Source of the DNA: Mesorhizobium sp. M3A.F.Ca.ET.080.04.2.1
Lineage (GTDB): Bacteria > Pseudomonadota > Alphaproteobacteria > Rhizobiales > Rhizobiaceae
Direction: 5' to 3'
Length of the DNA stretch: 64,000 bases
NCBI RefSeq assembly: GCF_003952525.1
Contig: NZ_CP034451.1
Coordinates: 4,402,001 to 4,466,000 of the forward strand
A model generated the notes under the pieces. That model saw only the letters and a program-made list of their open reading frames with translations. It was not told where the DNA came from and ran no database searches. Positions within the stretch are counted from its first letter, which is position 1, and every line of letters starts with the position of its first letter. Both the position numbers and the translations under genes were made by a program. Below are positions 52,658 to 61,274 of the stretch, in pieces.

Positions 52658-53533
52658 TCAAAGCCCGACCAGCCGCTTGACGTCCTGCGCAGACACGCCC
52701 GCCTGCCGGAGCGCGGCAAGGCCGGTATCCTTCAGACTCTTGCCCAGCTTCCTGCCGTCCGGCCCGAGGATCAGGCGGTGATGGAAATAGCGTGGCGGCC
52801 ACAGGCCGAGCAGTTCCTGCAGCAGCCGCTGGACGCCGGTCGCGGAATAGAGGTCCTGCCCGCGCACGACATGGCTGACACCCTGCAGCGCGTCGTCGAG
52901 AACGACGGCGAGGTGATAGCTGGTCGGGATGTCGCGGCGGGCCACGATGACGTCACCCCAGACTTGCGGTCTCGCTTCGACGATTTGCGTCGTGCTCATG
53001 GTTTCGTCGTTGAATTCGGTCCACGACAGGTGAGGTGAGGCGCGGGCCACGGCCGCTTCGATGTCCAGCCGCCAGGCGAATGGCATGTTCTCGGCAATGC
53101 GGCGCTTGCGCTCCTTGACCGGCAAAGCCTTGTCCAAAGAAGGATAGAGCGGCACGCCATCGGGGTCGCGCGGCCAATCACGGCCCTGCTTTTCGGTCTC
53201 GGCAATGAAGGCGCGGATCTCGCCTCTGCTCATGAAGGCAGGATAGACCAGTTCTTCGGCGATCAGCCGGTCGAGCACGGTGCCATATTCGGCGAAATGC
53301 TCCGACTGGCGCCGAACCGGCTTCTCCCAGGCCAGCCCCAGCCATTCCAGGTCGCGAAAAATGCCGGCCTCGAATTCCGGCGTGCAGCGGGTGACGTCGA
53401 TGTCCTCGACGCGCAGCAGCAGGCGCCCGCCCGCTCGCGCCGCCATCTGCTGGTTGAGCAGCGCCGAATAGGCATGGCCGAGATGCAATTCGCCATTGGG
53501 GCTCGGCGCGAAGCGGAATGTCAGCAGTGTCAT
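52658..53533 (-). CDS. gluQ: Glutamyl-Q tRNA(Asp) synthetase
   Basis: A 291-residue class I synthetase fragment-like enzyme that glutamylates queuosine in tRNA(Asp). FRFAPSPNGELHLGH carries the HIGH motif (HLGH at 17-20) and KLGKS near residue 262 is the KMSKS equivalent. It lacks the anticodon-binding domain of GltX, and its length matches GluQRS. The open frame upstream is not coding. Confidence 0.93.
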   Translation of the reverse strand: MTLLTFRFAPSPNGELHLGHAYSALLNQQMAARAGGRLLLRVEDIDVTRCTPEFEAGIFRDLEWLGLAWEKPVRRQSEHFAEYGTVLDRLIAEELVYPAFMSRGEIRAFIAETEKQGRDWPRDPDGVPLYPSLDKALPVKERKRRIAENMPFAWRLDIEAAVARASPHLSWTEFNDETMSTTQIVEARPQVWGDVIVARRDIPTSYHLAVVLDDALQGVSHVVRGQDLYSATGVQRLLQELLGLWPPRYFHHRLILGPDGRKLGKSLKDTGLAALRQAGVSAQDVKRLVGL

Positions 53534-53639
53534 GTCCAAGGCGGCATTCGGGTTGTCAGGCGCTTCAGCCGGTTGATAGTTTTGGAAACGGTCTCCAGCC
53601 ATCAATTGCCACTTCGCGGGCGCCCTGGGAACAAGCAAC

Positions 53640-54299
53640 GTGCAACGCATCGCCTCGCTCGACGACATTGCGGCAGGGCTGGACGCGCTCTGCCGCATCG
53701 ATCCGAGACTGGAGCAGGTGCGCGACAGGGCGGGCGAAGTGCCGCTCAGGCTGTCGGAGCCGGGGTTCGGCAGCCTCGCCTCGATCATCGTCTCGCAACA
53801 GGTGTCGCGCGCCAGCGCCGACGCCATCTTCGGCCGGCTGACCAAGCTGGTCGATCCGTTGACGCCGGAAGGGATTCTGTGCGCCGGCGAAGACATATTT
53901 CGCGAGGCGGGCCTGTCGCGGCCGAAACAGCGCGGGCTGATCGCGGTCGCGCAAGCGGTGGCCGGCGGGCTCGATCTCGATCACCTCTGCTCGGTCGATG
54001 CCGGCGAGGCGATCTCGGCAATGACAGCGGTGCCCGGCATCGGCCCGTGGACGGCGGAATGCTACCTCCTGTTCGCCGCCGGCCATCCGGATGTCTTCCC
54101 CGCGCGCGACGTCGCGCTGCAGAGAGCGGTCGGTCATGCGCTCGGCATCGAGCCGCGTCCACCGGAGAAAATGCTCATCCGGCTGGCCGAATCATGGAGC
54201 CCCTGGCGAGGGGTCGCATCGCGGCTTTTCTGGGCCTACTACCGCGAATTGAAGGGCAAAGACGCCGCACCCGTCGAACAAACCGTCAAAAAAGCCTGA
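53640..54299 (+). CDS. DNA-3-methyladenine glycosylase II (AlkA/HhH-GPD type)
   Basis: A 219-residue helix-hairpin-helix glycosylase. MTAVPGIGPWTAECYLLF (about residues 128-145) is the HhH motif, and PDVFPARDVALQRAV carries the catalytic Asp of the GPD motif. There is no iron-sulphur cluster. It removes alkylated bases in base-excision repair. The start is a GTG at 53640. It is divergent from gluQ and followed on the same strand by an HNH gene. Confidence 0.9.
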   Translation: MQRIASLDDIAAGLDALCRIDPRLEQVRDRAGEVPLRLSEPGFGSLASIIVSQQVSRASADAIFGRLTKLVDPLTPEGILCAGEDIFREAGLSRPKQRGLIAVAQAVAGGLDLDHLCSVDAGEAISAMTAVPGIGPWTAECYLLFAAGHPDVFPARDVALQRAVGHALGIEPRPPEKMLIRLAESWSPWRGVASRLFWAYYRELKGKDAAPVEQTVKKA

Positions 54300-54410
54300 A
54301 AATCGCGCCTTTTGGACATCTCGGGCGCGTGACAATCCGCTTCACATCCCTGTCATGTCGGGCTTACAGTATCCGCGGCGTTCGGTTCTAGAGCGAAGGA
54401 GGCCAACGAC

Positions 54411-54968
54411 GTGACGGTTGCCGTATCTCCGGATGGGCTTCCCGCACTGGTGCTGAATGCGGACTACCGTCCGCTCAGCTATTACCCCTTGTCGCTCTGG
54501 TCGTGGCAGGACGCCATCAAGGCGGTCTTCCTCGACAGGGTCAACATCGTCGCCGAATACGAGCATGCGGTCTCCTCGCCGACCTTCTCGATGAAGCTGC
54601 CGAGCGTGGTCAGCCTGAAGGCCTATGTGAAGCCGTCGCGGCATCCCGCCTTCACCCGCTTCAATGTCTTCCTGCGCGACCGCTTCCAATGCCAGTATTG
54701 CGGCACGACCGAGGACCTGACCTTCGACCATGTCGTCCCGCGCCATCGCGGCGGGGCGACGACTTGGGACAACGTCGTCGCCGCCTGCTCGCCCTGCAAC
54801 CTTAGAAAAGGCGGCATGATGCCGGCGCAGGCCAAGATGTGGCCGCTGCAGAAGCCGTATCAGCCGACGGTGCACGACCTGCACAACAACGGTCGCCTGT
54901 TCCCGCCCAACCATCTGCATGAAAGCTGGATGGATTATCTCTACTGGGATGTCGAGCTGGAGCCGTAG
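54411..54968 (+). CDS. HNH endonuclease
   Basis: A 185-residue HNH protein. CQYCGTTEDLTFDHVVPRHRGG and NVVAACSPCNLRKG hold the HNH core with zinc-binding pairs C94/C97 and C126/C129. It belongs to a widespread alphaproteobacterial chromosomal family that is conserved outside mobile elements; the function is unknown. The start is a GTG at 54411 with a strong GAAGGAGG ribosome-binding site. Confidence 0.92.
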   Translation: MTVAVSPDGLPALVLNADYRPLSYYPLSLWSWQDAIKAVFLDRVNIVAEYEHAVSSPTFSMKLPSVVSLKAYVKPSRHPAFTRFNVFLRDRFQCQYCGTTEDLTFDHVVPRHRGGATTWDNVVAACSPCNLRKGGMMPAQAKMWPLQKPYQPTVHDLHNNGRLFPPNHLHESWMDYLYWDVELEP

Positions 54969-55006
54969 AGTTCGGCACAAATCCGCCATGCTGGCCGCCT
55001 GACGCA

Positions 55007-55065
55007 GCTTTCTGCGCTTCCGGTGCTCACGTACTCAAGTACGCTCCGCTCCGGTTCTCGAAAGC
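55007..55065. repeat. Imperfect palindrome at the HNH-dsbB convergent junction
   Basis: GCTTTC at the left pairs with GAAAGC at the right, with a central CGTACT...AGTACG hairpin and GCTTCCGG/CCGG-like inner arms. It lies between two converging genes and may act as a two-way terminator. It is distinct from families A, B and C. Confidence 0.65.
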
Positions 55066-55132
55066 CGCGCCATCCGACTCAGCCTGCCGAATTTTGTCCG
55101 AACTCTGCGTCGTGCCACTCAATCGAATTGGC

Positions 55133-55651
55133 TCAATCGGGCGACAGCGCGCTGCGGAAGGCGACGGCGGCCAGGATGAAGCTGGCGATGGCATTCCAGC
55201 CGGCGAGCGACAGGCCAAGGATGCGCAAGGCCGCCTTGTCGCAGGAGGGCGGCACGAACTTGTCGAGGGCATCGAGCACGCCCTTGCCGCCAGTGTCGAC
55301 CGGGCCCGCGCCCGCGGTGCAATCGGCTGGACCCGGCCACCAGGCCCATTCGACGCCGGAGTGATAGACGCCGAGATAGAGGCCATAGAGCATCAAGAAG
55401 CCGCCGATGGCCAGCAGCCCGCGCGTCACCCAGGCCGGCGCGCGCAGCACGGACGCGATCACCGCCACCACCATCAGCGGCGCGCCGATATAGTAGGGCG
55501 TGCGCTGCTCCAGGCAGAGATGGCAGGGGATGTAGCCGCCGATATATTGGAACGCGAGCGCCGAACCGACGGTCGCCGCCATGGCGACGGCAAGAAACAG
55601 TGCGGCGCGCGTCTGCTGGTTCGCGGTGTCGGCAGTCATCGTCGCTGTCAT
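55133..55651 (-). CDS. dsbB: DsbB-type disulphide bond formation protein
   Basis: A 172-residue inner-membrane protein with four transmembrane helices. The first periplasmic pair is C43-C46 (IPCHLC) and the second is C111 and C137 (ADC...SC), the DsbB arrangement. It re-oxidises DsbA using quinones. The ATG at 55651 is preferred; an ATG at 55639 is possible. It is followed on the same strand by an unrelated gene across the convergent gap. Confidence 0.92.
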   Translation of the reverse strand: MTATMTADTANQQTRAALFLAVAMAATVGSALAFQYIGGYIPCHLCLEQRTPYYIGAPLMVVAVIASVLRAPAWVTRGLLAIGGFLMLYGLYLGVYHSGVEWAWWPGPADCTAGAGPVDTGGKGVLDALDKFVPPSCDKAALRILGLSLAGWNAIASFILAAVAFRSALSPD

Positions 55652-55674
55652 CGGTTTCGGTCCGTTCGTTACGC

Positions 55675-56265
55675 TTACGCGTGGGCGTATCTGACGAGCA
55701 TATAGAGCAAAATAAGGGCAGCGGCGCCGGCGCCGACAATCAATCCCAAACGCTTTTCGATGAACTCCTTGATCGACTCGCCATAGCGGCGCAGCAGCCA
55801 CGCGAGCAGCAGGAAACGGGCGCCGCGCGCCACGATGGCCAGCCCGATGAAAAGCAGGAGATTGACGCCGATGACGCCCGACAGGATCGTCACCACCTTG
55901 ATCGGCGGCAGGTGGGCGGCGCCCGAAGTGATCAGCATCAGGATGATGAAGCCGACGCCCGACGAGGTCCGCAACTGCTCGAACTCATCATATTTGCCGT
56001 AGAATTCCAGGATCGGCTTGGCGACCGCCTCGTAGGCATAGTGGCCGATGAACCAGCCGGCGACGCCGCCGAGCACCGAGGCGACCGTTGCGACAAGCGC
56101 ATAGCGATAGGCGCGCTCGGGCTTGGACAGGGCCATCGGCAGATAGAGCACGTCGGCCGGCACCAGGAAGACGGAGCTTTCGACGAAAGCGATGACGGCC
56201 AGCCACCATTCGGCCGATTTGCGCGCCGCCAGCGACAGGGTCCAGTCGTAAAGTCCGCGAAGCAT
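55675..56265 (-). CDS. YqaA/DedA-family membrane protein
   Basis: A 196-residue membrane protein with about five hydrophobic segments. FVESSVFLVPADVLYLPMAL near the N-terminus carries the conserved E...P pattern of the SNARE-associated/DedA family, and GGVAGWFIGHYAYEAV the second conserved segment. DedA proteins affect membrane integrity and lipid carrier recycling. The ATG at 56265 has an AGGAGAG ribosome-binding site. The gene lies 23 bp before dsbB on the same strand. Confidence 0.88.
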   Translation of the reverse strand: MLRGLYDWTLSLAARKSAEWWLAVIAFVESSVFLVPADVLYLPMALSKPERAYRYALVATVASVLGGVAGWFIGHYAYEAVAKPILEFYGKYDEFEQLRTSSGVGFIILMLITSGAAHLPPIKVVTILSGVIGVNLLLFIGLAIVARGARFLLLAWLLRRYGESIKEFIEKRLGLIVGAGAAALILLYMLVRYAHA

Positions 56266-56287
56266 CGGCTCTCCTAATGCGGTTGAC

Positions 56288-56331
56288 GCAATTCCGGACG
56301 GAAAACCGCCGCGCACTTTTCCTGCAATTGC
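56288..56331 (+). repeat. Family A palindrome, copy 6
   Basis: It begins GCAATTCCGGACGG and ends TTTTCCTGCAATTGC, 44 nt, upstream of the leftward YqaA/DedA-family gene. Confidence 0.88.
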
Positions 56332-56540
56332 TCTGGTCGCCCGACAACACTGCCGTGGTTTTCGGCCACCGGCAGGCACGAAACAAGCACCCAAAGCGCC
56401 GCAGCCAGGCTTTCGCCGGGGCAGCCCAATAGCTCGCCTGTCTAGAAAGATTCTCCGCGCCGGACAATGGCGATGCCGTTTTCAAACCGAATGACGGGGC
56501 ATCCGGTGCGATTGGCGCTGGCAAATCGGCAACGGGCCAG

Positions 56541-56568
56541 TTGACGAAGACCCGTCCGACCGTATAGT
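56541..56568 (+). promoter_or_regulatory. Promoter of tRNA-Leu
   Basis: TTGACG (56541-56546), 16 bp, TATAGT (56563-56568), ending about 28 bp before the first base of the tRNA. A good match to the vegetative sigma factor consensus. Confidence 0.75.
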
Positions 56569-56596
56569 CCGCGCCCATCCAGGCCGCCCGGCCTGA

Positions 56597-56681
56597 GCCC
56601 CTATGGCGGAATTGGTAGACGCGCTCGACTCAAAATCGAGTTCCGCAAGGAGTGCTGGTTCGATCCCGGCTAGGGGCACCA
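56597..56681 (+). tRNA. tRNA-Leu (anticodon CAA)
   Basis: Acceptor GCCCCTA pairs with TAGGGGC, followed by discriminator A and an encoded CCA end. The anticodon arm CTCGA-CTCAAAA-TCGAG gives anticodon CAA, reading UUG. The long variable arm and GGTTCGATCC T-loop fit a class II leucine tRNA of 85 nt. No integrase or tRNA fragment is seen downstream, so it shows no sign of being an insertion site. Confidence 0.97.
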
Positions 56682-56819
56682 CCCTTCGCTCTCCGAGCTT
56701 CGGGTGGCAGGCCACTCAAAGATGGTTAGACTGCGATGCCTTGGTGCAGGACCGTCGACGGATTTGATCCAGCGACGTTCGTGGATCAGCAATCCTAAGC
56801 CGGCGCCCTGGTCGCCACT

Positions 56820-57290
56820 TTACCGTCGCCAGAAGTCGCGATGCGCAGCGAGAAGCTCGTCCTCAATTTCGGGGAAGGGGCCGTGAACCTCGATCTTCTT
56901 CTGGCCAGAGCCAAGCACGACGCGCGAGGGCAGGCTCATCGTCGGGTTTTCGGGATGGTCGCCGGTCAGCGCGAGAAGCTTGCTCTCCTCGTAGCCGTAG
57001 ACCAGCCGGCCGATGTTCGCCCAGTAAAGCGTTCCGGTGCACATCGCGCAGGGTTCACCGGTCGAGACCAGGGTGCAGGTCCAGAGAAACTCCGGCGAAT
57101 AGGCATCCGCCGCGCGCCGCGCGAGTTCGGTCTCGGCGTGATGCACCGTGTCGATATTACCCTGGCGCATGAGGATCGCGCCGTCGGGCCCGACCAGCAC
57201 CGCACCGAATGGGTGATGGCCATGCGCGACCACGCCGCGGGCAACGGCATCGGCCGCGAAAAGGTGAGCGATCATCTGGTCGCGCGTCAT
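56820..57290 (-). CDS. Nucleoside/nucleobase deaminase
   Basis: A 156-residue zinc-dependent deaminase of the CMP/dCMP (CDA) superfamily. HAE (H51, E53) and PCAMC (C81, C84) supply zinc and catalysis. The sequence looks like the guanine deaminase/TadA-like group, but this copy is clearly separate from the tRNA adenosine deaminase, and the substrate is not readable. Neighbour genes do not help. Confidence 0.88.
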   Translation of the reverse strand: MTRDQMIAHLFAADAVARGVVAHGHHPFGAVLVGPDGAILMRQGNIDTVHHAETELARRAADAYSPEFLWTCTLVSTGEPCAMCTGTLYWANIGRLVYGYEESKLLALTGDHPENPTMSLPSRVVLGSGQKKIEVHGPFPEIEDELLAAHRDFWRR

Positions 57291-57499
57291 ATCGCCCAGC
57301 CTAAGGCGCGTGAGGCCGCATGGGAAGGGGCGGGCAAGTTATCTCGATACGAATCTGTTCGGGGCCATAGCCGGGCGCCACGCCTTGCGCGGCCAAGGCC
57401 GCAGTCGCAGGATCGACGTTCGATTTGAGAGTCGTCATGGACCCTGCCTGCGGCTCGTTCTAAACATTCCTCGTCGCTTGATTTCAGAGGAGGCGCTGC

Positions 57500-57892
57500 A
57501 TGGACCGGCTCACTGGCGGTTGCCTGTGCGGCAATGTGCGGATTGTGGCGTCGGGACGCCCATACCGGGTCTGCATCTGTCACTGTCTCGATTGCCGCAA
57601 GCATCATGGGGCGCTTTTTTATGCCGCCGCGGTATTCCCGCAGGATGCGGTGACGGTCGAAGGCGAGACCCGCGACTATGCCGGGCGGTTCTTCTGTCCG
57701 CGCTGCGGCTCGTCTGTTTTCGCACGCACGGCGAACGAGATCGAAGTGCACCTGGGATCCCTGGACGCCCCTGACCAGTTGAAGCCGACCTATGAAAGCT
57801 GGACCATCCGTCGCGAGTCGTGGCTGCCGCCATTTCCGGTCGCGACGCAATACGAGCGCGACCGCGACGCCGCGAGTCCGTTCGAGCCCTAG
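57500..57892 (+). CDS. GFA-family (S-(hydroxymethyl)glutathione synthase-like) protein
   Basis: A 130-residue zinc protein of the GFA family. C8 and C10 (GCLCG), C27, C29 and C32 (CICHCLDC) and C66/C69 (CPRC) form the expected two zinc sites. The founding member speeds formaldehyde-glutathione adduct formation, but many relatives have no proven activity. The stop codon is immediately followed by a composite repeat. Confidence 0.9.
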   Translation: MDRLTGGCLCGNVRIVASGRPYRVCICHCLDCRKHHGALFYAAAVFPQDAVTVEGETRDYAGRFFCPRCGSSVFARTANEIEVHLGSLDAPDQLKPTYESWTIRRESWLPPFPVATQYERDRDAASPFEP

Positions 57893-57893
57893 T

Positions 57894-57925
57894 GCGGTTC
57901 AGCTTTTCACAGAATCGCTGACCGC
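57894..57925. repeat. Hairpin module of composite repeat, instance 3
   Basis: GCGGTTCAGC pairs with GCTGACCGC, starting 1 nt after the GFA-family stop. The linker TCTAAGTTCTTGATTTT then leads into a family A palindrome, whereas at 2543 and 24097 the same module leads into family B. Confidence 0.7.
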
Positions 57926-57944
57926 TCTAAGTTCTTGATTTTGC

Positions 57945-57988
57945 GCAATTCCGGACGGAAAACCGCTACGCACTTTTCCTGGAATTGC
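57945..57988 (+). repeat. Family A palindrome, copy 7
   Basis: It begins GCAATTCCGGACGG and ends TTTTCCTGGAATTGC, 44 nt, the best match to the family consensus. It lies at a convergent junction. Confidence 0.88.
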
Positions 57989-58025
57989 CCTAGGTCGCAT
58001 CATTTTCCGCGTCGGAGCCGGCGCG

Positions 58026-59546
58026 TCACTCCGGAAGGCCGGCCTTGCGGAAGCCGTCGACGAAATGCTGCTGCGTGGCGGCATCGCGGAACGGCTCGGT
58101 CCAGACCCAGTGGCTGGTGGTGAAATGCGGGTTGGCGACGAGGAACATCTCGACCTCCGCGCGGGCCTCGTCGAGCCGGCCGAGCTGGGCAAGGCTTGCC
58201 GCCAGGAAACGGCGCGAGCTTGTGCGATAAGTCTCGTCCGTGCGCAGCGTCTCGATGGCGGCTTCGTAGTCGTGGGCCGCATATTGCGCCGCGCCGAGCG
58301 TCAGATAATACCAGCTGGCCGGATAGGGGTTCAGCCGGAACGCCTTGCGAATATGCTCGAGGCCTTCATCAACATGTCCGGCCAGGACCACGATGTCGGA
58401 CAGTGTCGCCCAGATGTCAGCCTCGTTCGGGTCGAGCTCGATCGCCCTGGCGAACTCGGCATCCGACTCCTCGAAGCGGCGTTCATATGCAAGCAGGTTG
58501 GCGAGCACCCAGCGGCAGCCGGCATCGTTGGGATCGATCGCCACGGCCTTGTGCGCCAGCTCCAGCGCGATACTGCGGTTCGGCTCAACGGGTTCCCCCC
58601 AGTGCACCCATGACATCCAGTGGTTCATGGCAAGCCAGCGATAGGCCTCGGCGTAGTCCGGGTCGAGCGACACCGCGCGCGTCAGCAGCAGATGCGCTTC
58701 GCGGGCCGACTGCGGCGAGTCGTCGATCAGCTTGCGGGCCCGCACGCAGAGATCGTAGGCTTCGAGATTCCTGGGCCGATTGCGCGGCGGCGGCGCGCGC
58801 AGCCGGCCAAGCAGCGCCTCCACGATCTTGGCCGTCACCTCGTCCTGGACGGCGAAGATATCCTCGAGGCTGCGGTCGAAGCGCTCGGCCCACAGATGTT
58901 CGCCGCTCACCGCATCGACCAGCTGGGCATTGATGCGCACGCGCCCCGCGGCGCGTCTGGCACTCCCCTCCAGCAAGTAGCGAACGCCAAGGTCCTCGGC
59001 TATCCTGCGCACGTCCATGGCCCTGCCTTTGTAGGCAAAGGCCGAGTTGCGGGCGATGACGAACAGGCCGCCGATTCTGGACAGGTCGGTGATCAGGTCC
59101 TCGGTCAAGCCATCGGCGAAGGATTCCTGCTCGGGATCGTTGCTGAACGCAACGAAGGGCAGCACGGCTATCGACGGCTTGTCGGGCAGCGCCAAGGGTT
59201 TTCGCTTCGTGCCCCCGTCGCGCTGTTCGATCGCCCCCGTGAAGCGGTAACCGACGCGCGGAACCGTGGCGATCCACTCACCGCCATCGGCGGCCGGGCC
59301 AAGCAGCTTCCTGAGCTGCGCGATCTGAACGGTGAGGTTGCCTTCCTCGACGGCCGTGTCCGGCCACGCGGCATCCATCAATTCGGCCTTGCCGAGGATT
59401 TCGCCGGGCCGCGCTACCAGCGCCGAAAGCAACTTCAGCCCCCGGTAGCCGGCGGCAACGGGAACATCATTCCGAAGCAGCGTTCCCGCATCCGGATCAA
59501 GCACAAACGGACCAAAGGCAAAGCGCGATCCCTGCATACGGGGCAT
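58026..59546 (-). CDS. Winged-helix transcriptional regulator with TolB-like and TPR domains
   Basis: A 506-residue protein. Residues 1-105 form an OmpR/CadC-type winged helix (LPVAAGYRGLKLL-like start, VGYRF end), about 120-260 resemble the TolB/FlgO-like domain often fused to adenylate cyclases (SIAVLPFVAFSNDPEQESFADGLTEDL), and the remainder holds about five TPR repeats. There is no cyclase domain. It is a cytoplasmic regulator of unknown target; no transmembrane helix separates the domains, unlike CadC. Confidence 0.88.
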   Translation of the reverse strand: MPRMQGSRFAFGPFVLDPDAGTLLRNDVPVAAGYRGLKLLSALVARPGEILGKAELMDAAWPDTAVEEGNLTVQIAQLRKLLGPAADGGEWIATVPRVGYRFTGAIEQRDGGTKRKPLALPDKPSIAVLPFVAFSNDPEQESFADGLTEDLITDLSRIGGLFVIARNSAFAYKGRAMDVRRIAEDLGVRYLLEGSARRAAGRVRINAQLVDAVSGEHLWAERFDRSLEDIFAVQDEVTAKIVEALLGRLRAPPPRNRPRNLEAYDLCVRARKLIDDSPQSAREAHLLLTRAVSLDPDYAEAYRWLAMNHWMSWVHWGEPVEPNRSIALELAHKAVAIDPNDAGCRWVLANLLAYERRFEESDAEFARAIELDPNEADIWATLSDIVVLAGHVDEGLEHIRKAFRLNPYPASWYYLTLGAAQYAAHDYEAAIETLRTDETYRTSSRRFLAASLAQLGRLDEARAEVEMFLVANPHFTTSHWVWTEPFRDAATQQHFVDGFRKAGLPE

Positions 59547-59666
59547 CTATAGCCAATTTGGAAGTTTTGAGAACTATTTGGGAGCGCTTAATTACGGCGC
59601 CGTCTGCATGCTTCAGAATTCAACCTCTTTCAGATCGGAGGCCTCCGGGCCCGTATGGAGGTTGCC

Positions 59667-59921
59667 ATGAATGATACCTGCACCCTGGCGTCAGCCCCGC
59701 ATCAGGCAGCGCGGACCGGAACGCCCGCGGCACGGCCCTCGCGCCGGCGCAACACCCTGGCCGCCCTGCGAAGCATCATCGCGTCCTGGCGCGCGCGGGC
59801 CTATTTCCGCCGGGATCTCAAGCGGATGTCGGAGACCAATCCGCATCTGATCGACGATATCGGCCTGACGAGAGAGCAGGCCGAGGAGGAGATCGCCAAG
59901 CTGCCCTTCTGGCAGCGGTAG
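59667..59921 (+). CDS. DUF1127 small protein
   Basis: An 84-residue protein whose last 45 residues form the DUF1127 domain: RAYFRRDLKRMSETNPHLIDDIGLTREQAEEEIAKLPFW. Small DUF1127 proteins regulate phosphate and carbon functions and RNA turnover in Rhodobacter and Agrobacterium. The ATG at 59667 has a GGAGG ribosome-binding site (59657-59661); a further in-frame ATG lies at 59655. It is divergent from the winged-helix gene. Confidence 0.88.
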   Translation: MNDTCTLASAPHQAARTGTPAARPSRRRNTLAALRSIIASWRARAYFRRDLKRMSETNPHLIDDIGLTREQAEEEIAKLPFWQR

Positions 59922-59993
59922 AGCGGTTCACCGCTTCATGGAAATGGCAAGCAGGCCAGCGCCGGATGCCATCGCCTGCGCAAGGCTTCTCAT

Positions 59994-61274
59994 CTAGCGC
60001 CTTTTCAGCAGGCTCCGCATGCGGTTGCGCAGGAGACGCGCCATGTTGCGGGTCTCGCGGTAGAGATGCAGTTGCGATGCGGCCTGGCGGGTCTGGCGGT
60101 CGGCGTCGGGCGTCAGTCCGACGACCAGCGTGCCGAACGGCTTGCGCTCGCTCCACAGGCGGCTCATCACCGGGTGGTCGGGCACCGCGCAGGAATCGCT
60201 CATCACGATGTTGGGATCGTCGAGGTGCTGCTTTGTCACCTCGATCATCAGCAGCGTGCCGGGCGAATAGGCGGACAACGTCTCGTCATAGGCCGTCTTC
60301 CAGGTGTATGCGACACCCGCCTCGACGAAGACGATGAGGCAGGCGACGGTGCGGCCGTCGAGCGTCAGCGAATGGATGCGGCACATGTCCTGCTCGGCCA
60401 GCCCGTGCACGGCTTCGCGGGCGAAGGCGGCGCGATAGCGGTCGATCGCCATGGCCGTGCGTTCCCGCCCTTTCCAGCCGGCGGCCTCAAGGGTCAGGAA
60501 GCTCTCGATGGCGTGGCGGATCTCCTCCGGCCCGCGCGCCACCTCGTGCTCGAGCTTGCCGAGATCGGCAAGGCGGCGCTTCAGCCGGCGGAACTCACGG
60601 TAATGGTGCGAGCGCAGCGAGGCTTTGAGGTAGTCCTCGCCGTCGGCGTCGCTTTCGAGCACCGGCCGCTCGATCCTGCCGGTGGTGACCAGGGTCAGTC
60701 CGCGGCTGTCGGCAAAGGAGGTCAACAGGCTCGCCACCGGGCCGTCCAGCCTGATGTCCGGCAGCACGAAGACCTTCGGCAGCTTGAGATGCGGCCGCGA
60801 AAGCATCGCGAAGAAATCCTCGATGACTTCCACCGGGTCGTCGCGGTCGACGAGCGGCGTGCCGAGCGGGCCGAACGGGCTCGACCAGGTGCGCATGACG
60901 GGGACGCCGAGGGGGATGCCCGGGCGCTCGACCGAGAACGGCACCAGAAGCCGCAGCCGGCTGCGGAACTCGTCGCCGTCGCGGATCACCGCCAGCCGCA
61001 CCTCGCGATCTTCCAGCCGCGGCATGGCGGGCGCCAGGAAGCGCGGGTTGAAGAAGACGTTGGGCTCGATCGTGCGGGTACAGAGATAATCGAGCTCGTC
61101 GACCAGATCGAAGCCGGCCGATGCCGGATAGATGGCGAGCTTACGCTCGGGCCGGTTGTTGGCGAAGAGCTCGATATGGGCGGGATCGACCTCGCGCGCC
61201 AGGCCGGCAAGGCCGGACACCATGGCGCCGGCGGGGCCGCCGCTGGTCTCCTCGAGCAACGGGACGGCGGCCAT
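59994..61274 (-). CDS. FemAB/BioF2-like GNAT acyltransferase
   Basis: A 426-residue protein of the Acetyltransf_6 (CelD/BioF2-like) family, with a double GNAT-type fold; the C-terminal half reads GVAYTWKTAYDETLSAYSPGTLLMIEVTK. These proteins are common near polysaccharide genes and may acylate sugars or peptides. The start overlaps the stop of the flippase gene upstream (TGATG), so the two are co-translated. The donor and acceptor are unknown. Confidence 0.88.
   Translation of the reverse strand: MAAVPLLEETSGGPAGAMVSGLAGLAREVDPAHIELFANNRPERKLAIYPASAGFDLVDELDYLCTRTIEPNVFFNPRFLAPAMPRLEDREVRLAVIRDGDEFRSRLRLLVPFSVERPGIPLGVPVMRTWSSPFGPLGTPLVDRDDPVEVIEDFFAMLSRPHLKLPKVFVLPDIRLDGPVASLLTSFADSRGLTLVTTGRIERPVLESDADGEDYLKASLRSHHYREFRRLKRRLADLGKLEHEVARGPEEIRHAIESFLTLEAAGWKGRERTAMAIDRYRAAFAREAVHGLAEQDMCRIHSLTLDGRTVACLIVFVEAGVAYTWKTAYDETLSAYSPGTLLMIEVTKQHLDDPNIVMSDSCAVPDHPVMSRLWSERKPFGTLVVGLTPDADRQTRQAASQLHLYRETRNMARLLRNRMRSLLKRR

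Larger units (their letters stand above)
56266..56596. other. Intergenic region before tRNA-Leu
   Basis: This 331-bp stretch has no gene. It holds a family A palindrome (56288-56331) and the tRNA promoter (56541-56568). Nothing else recognisable is present. Confidence 0.8.

Noticed and set aside
56597..56819. tRNA-Leu as an integration site for a genomic island
   Set aside because: No integrase gene, no second copy of the tRNA 3' end and no change in gene content is seen downstream.
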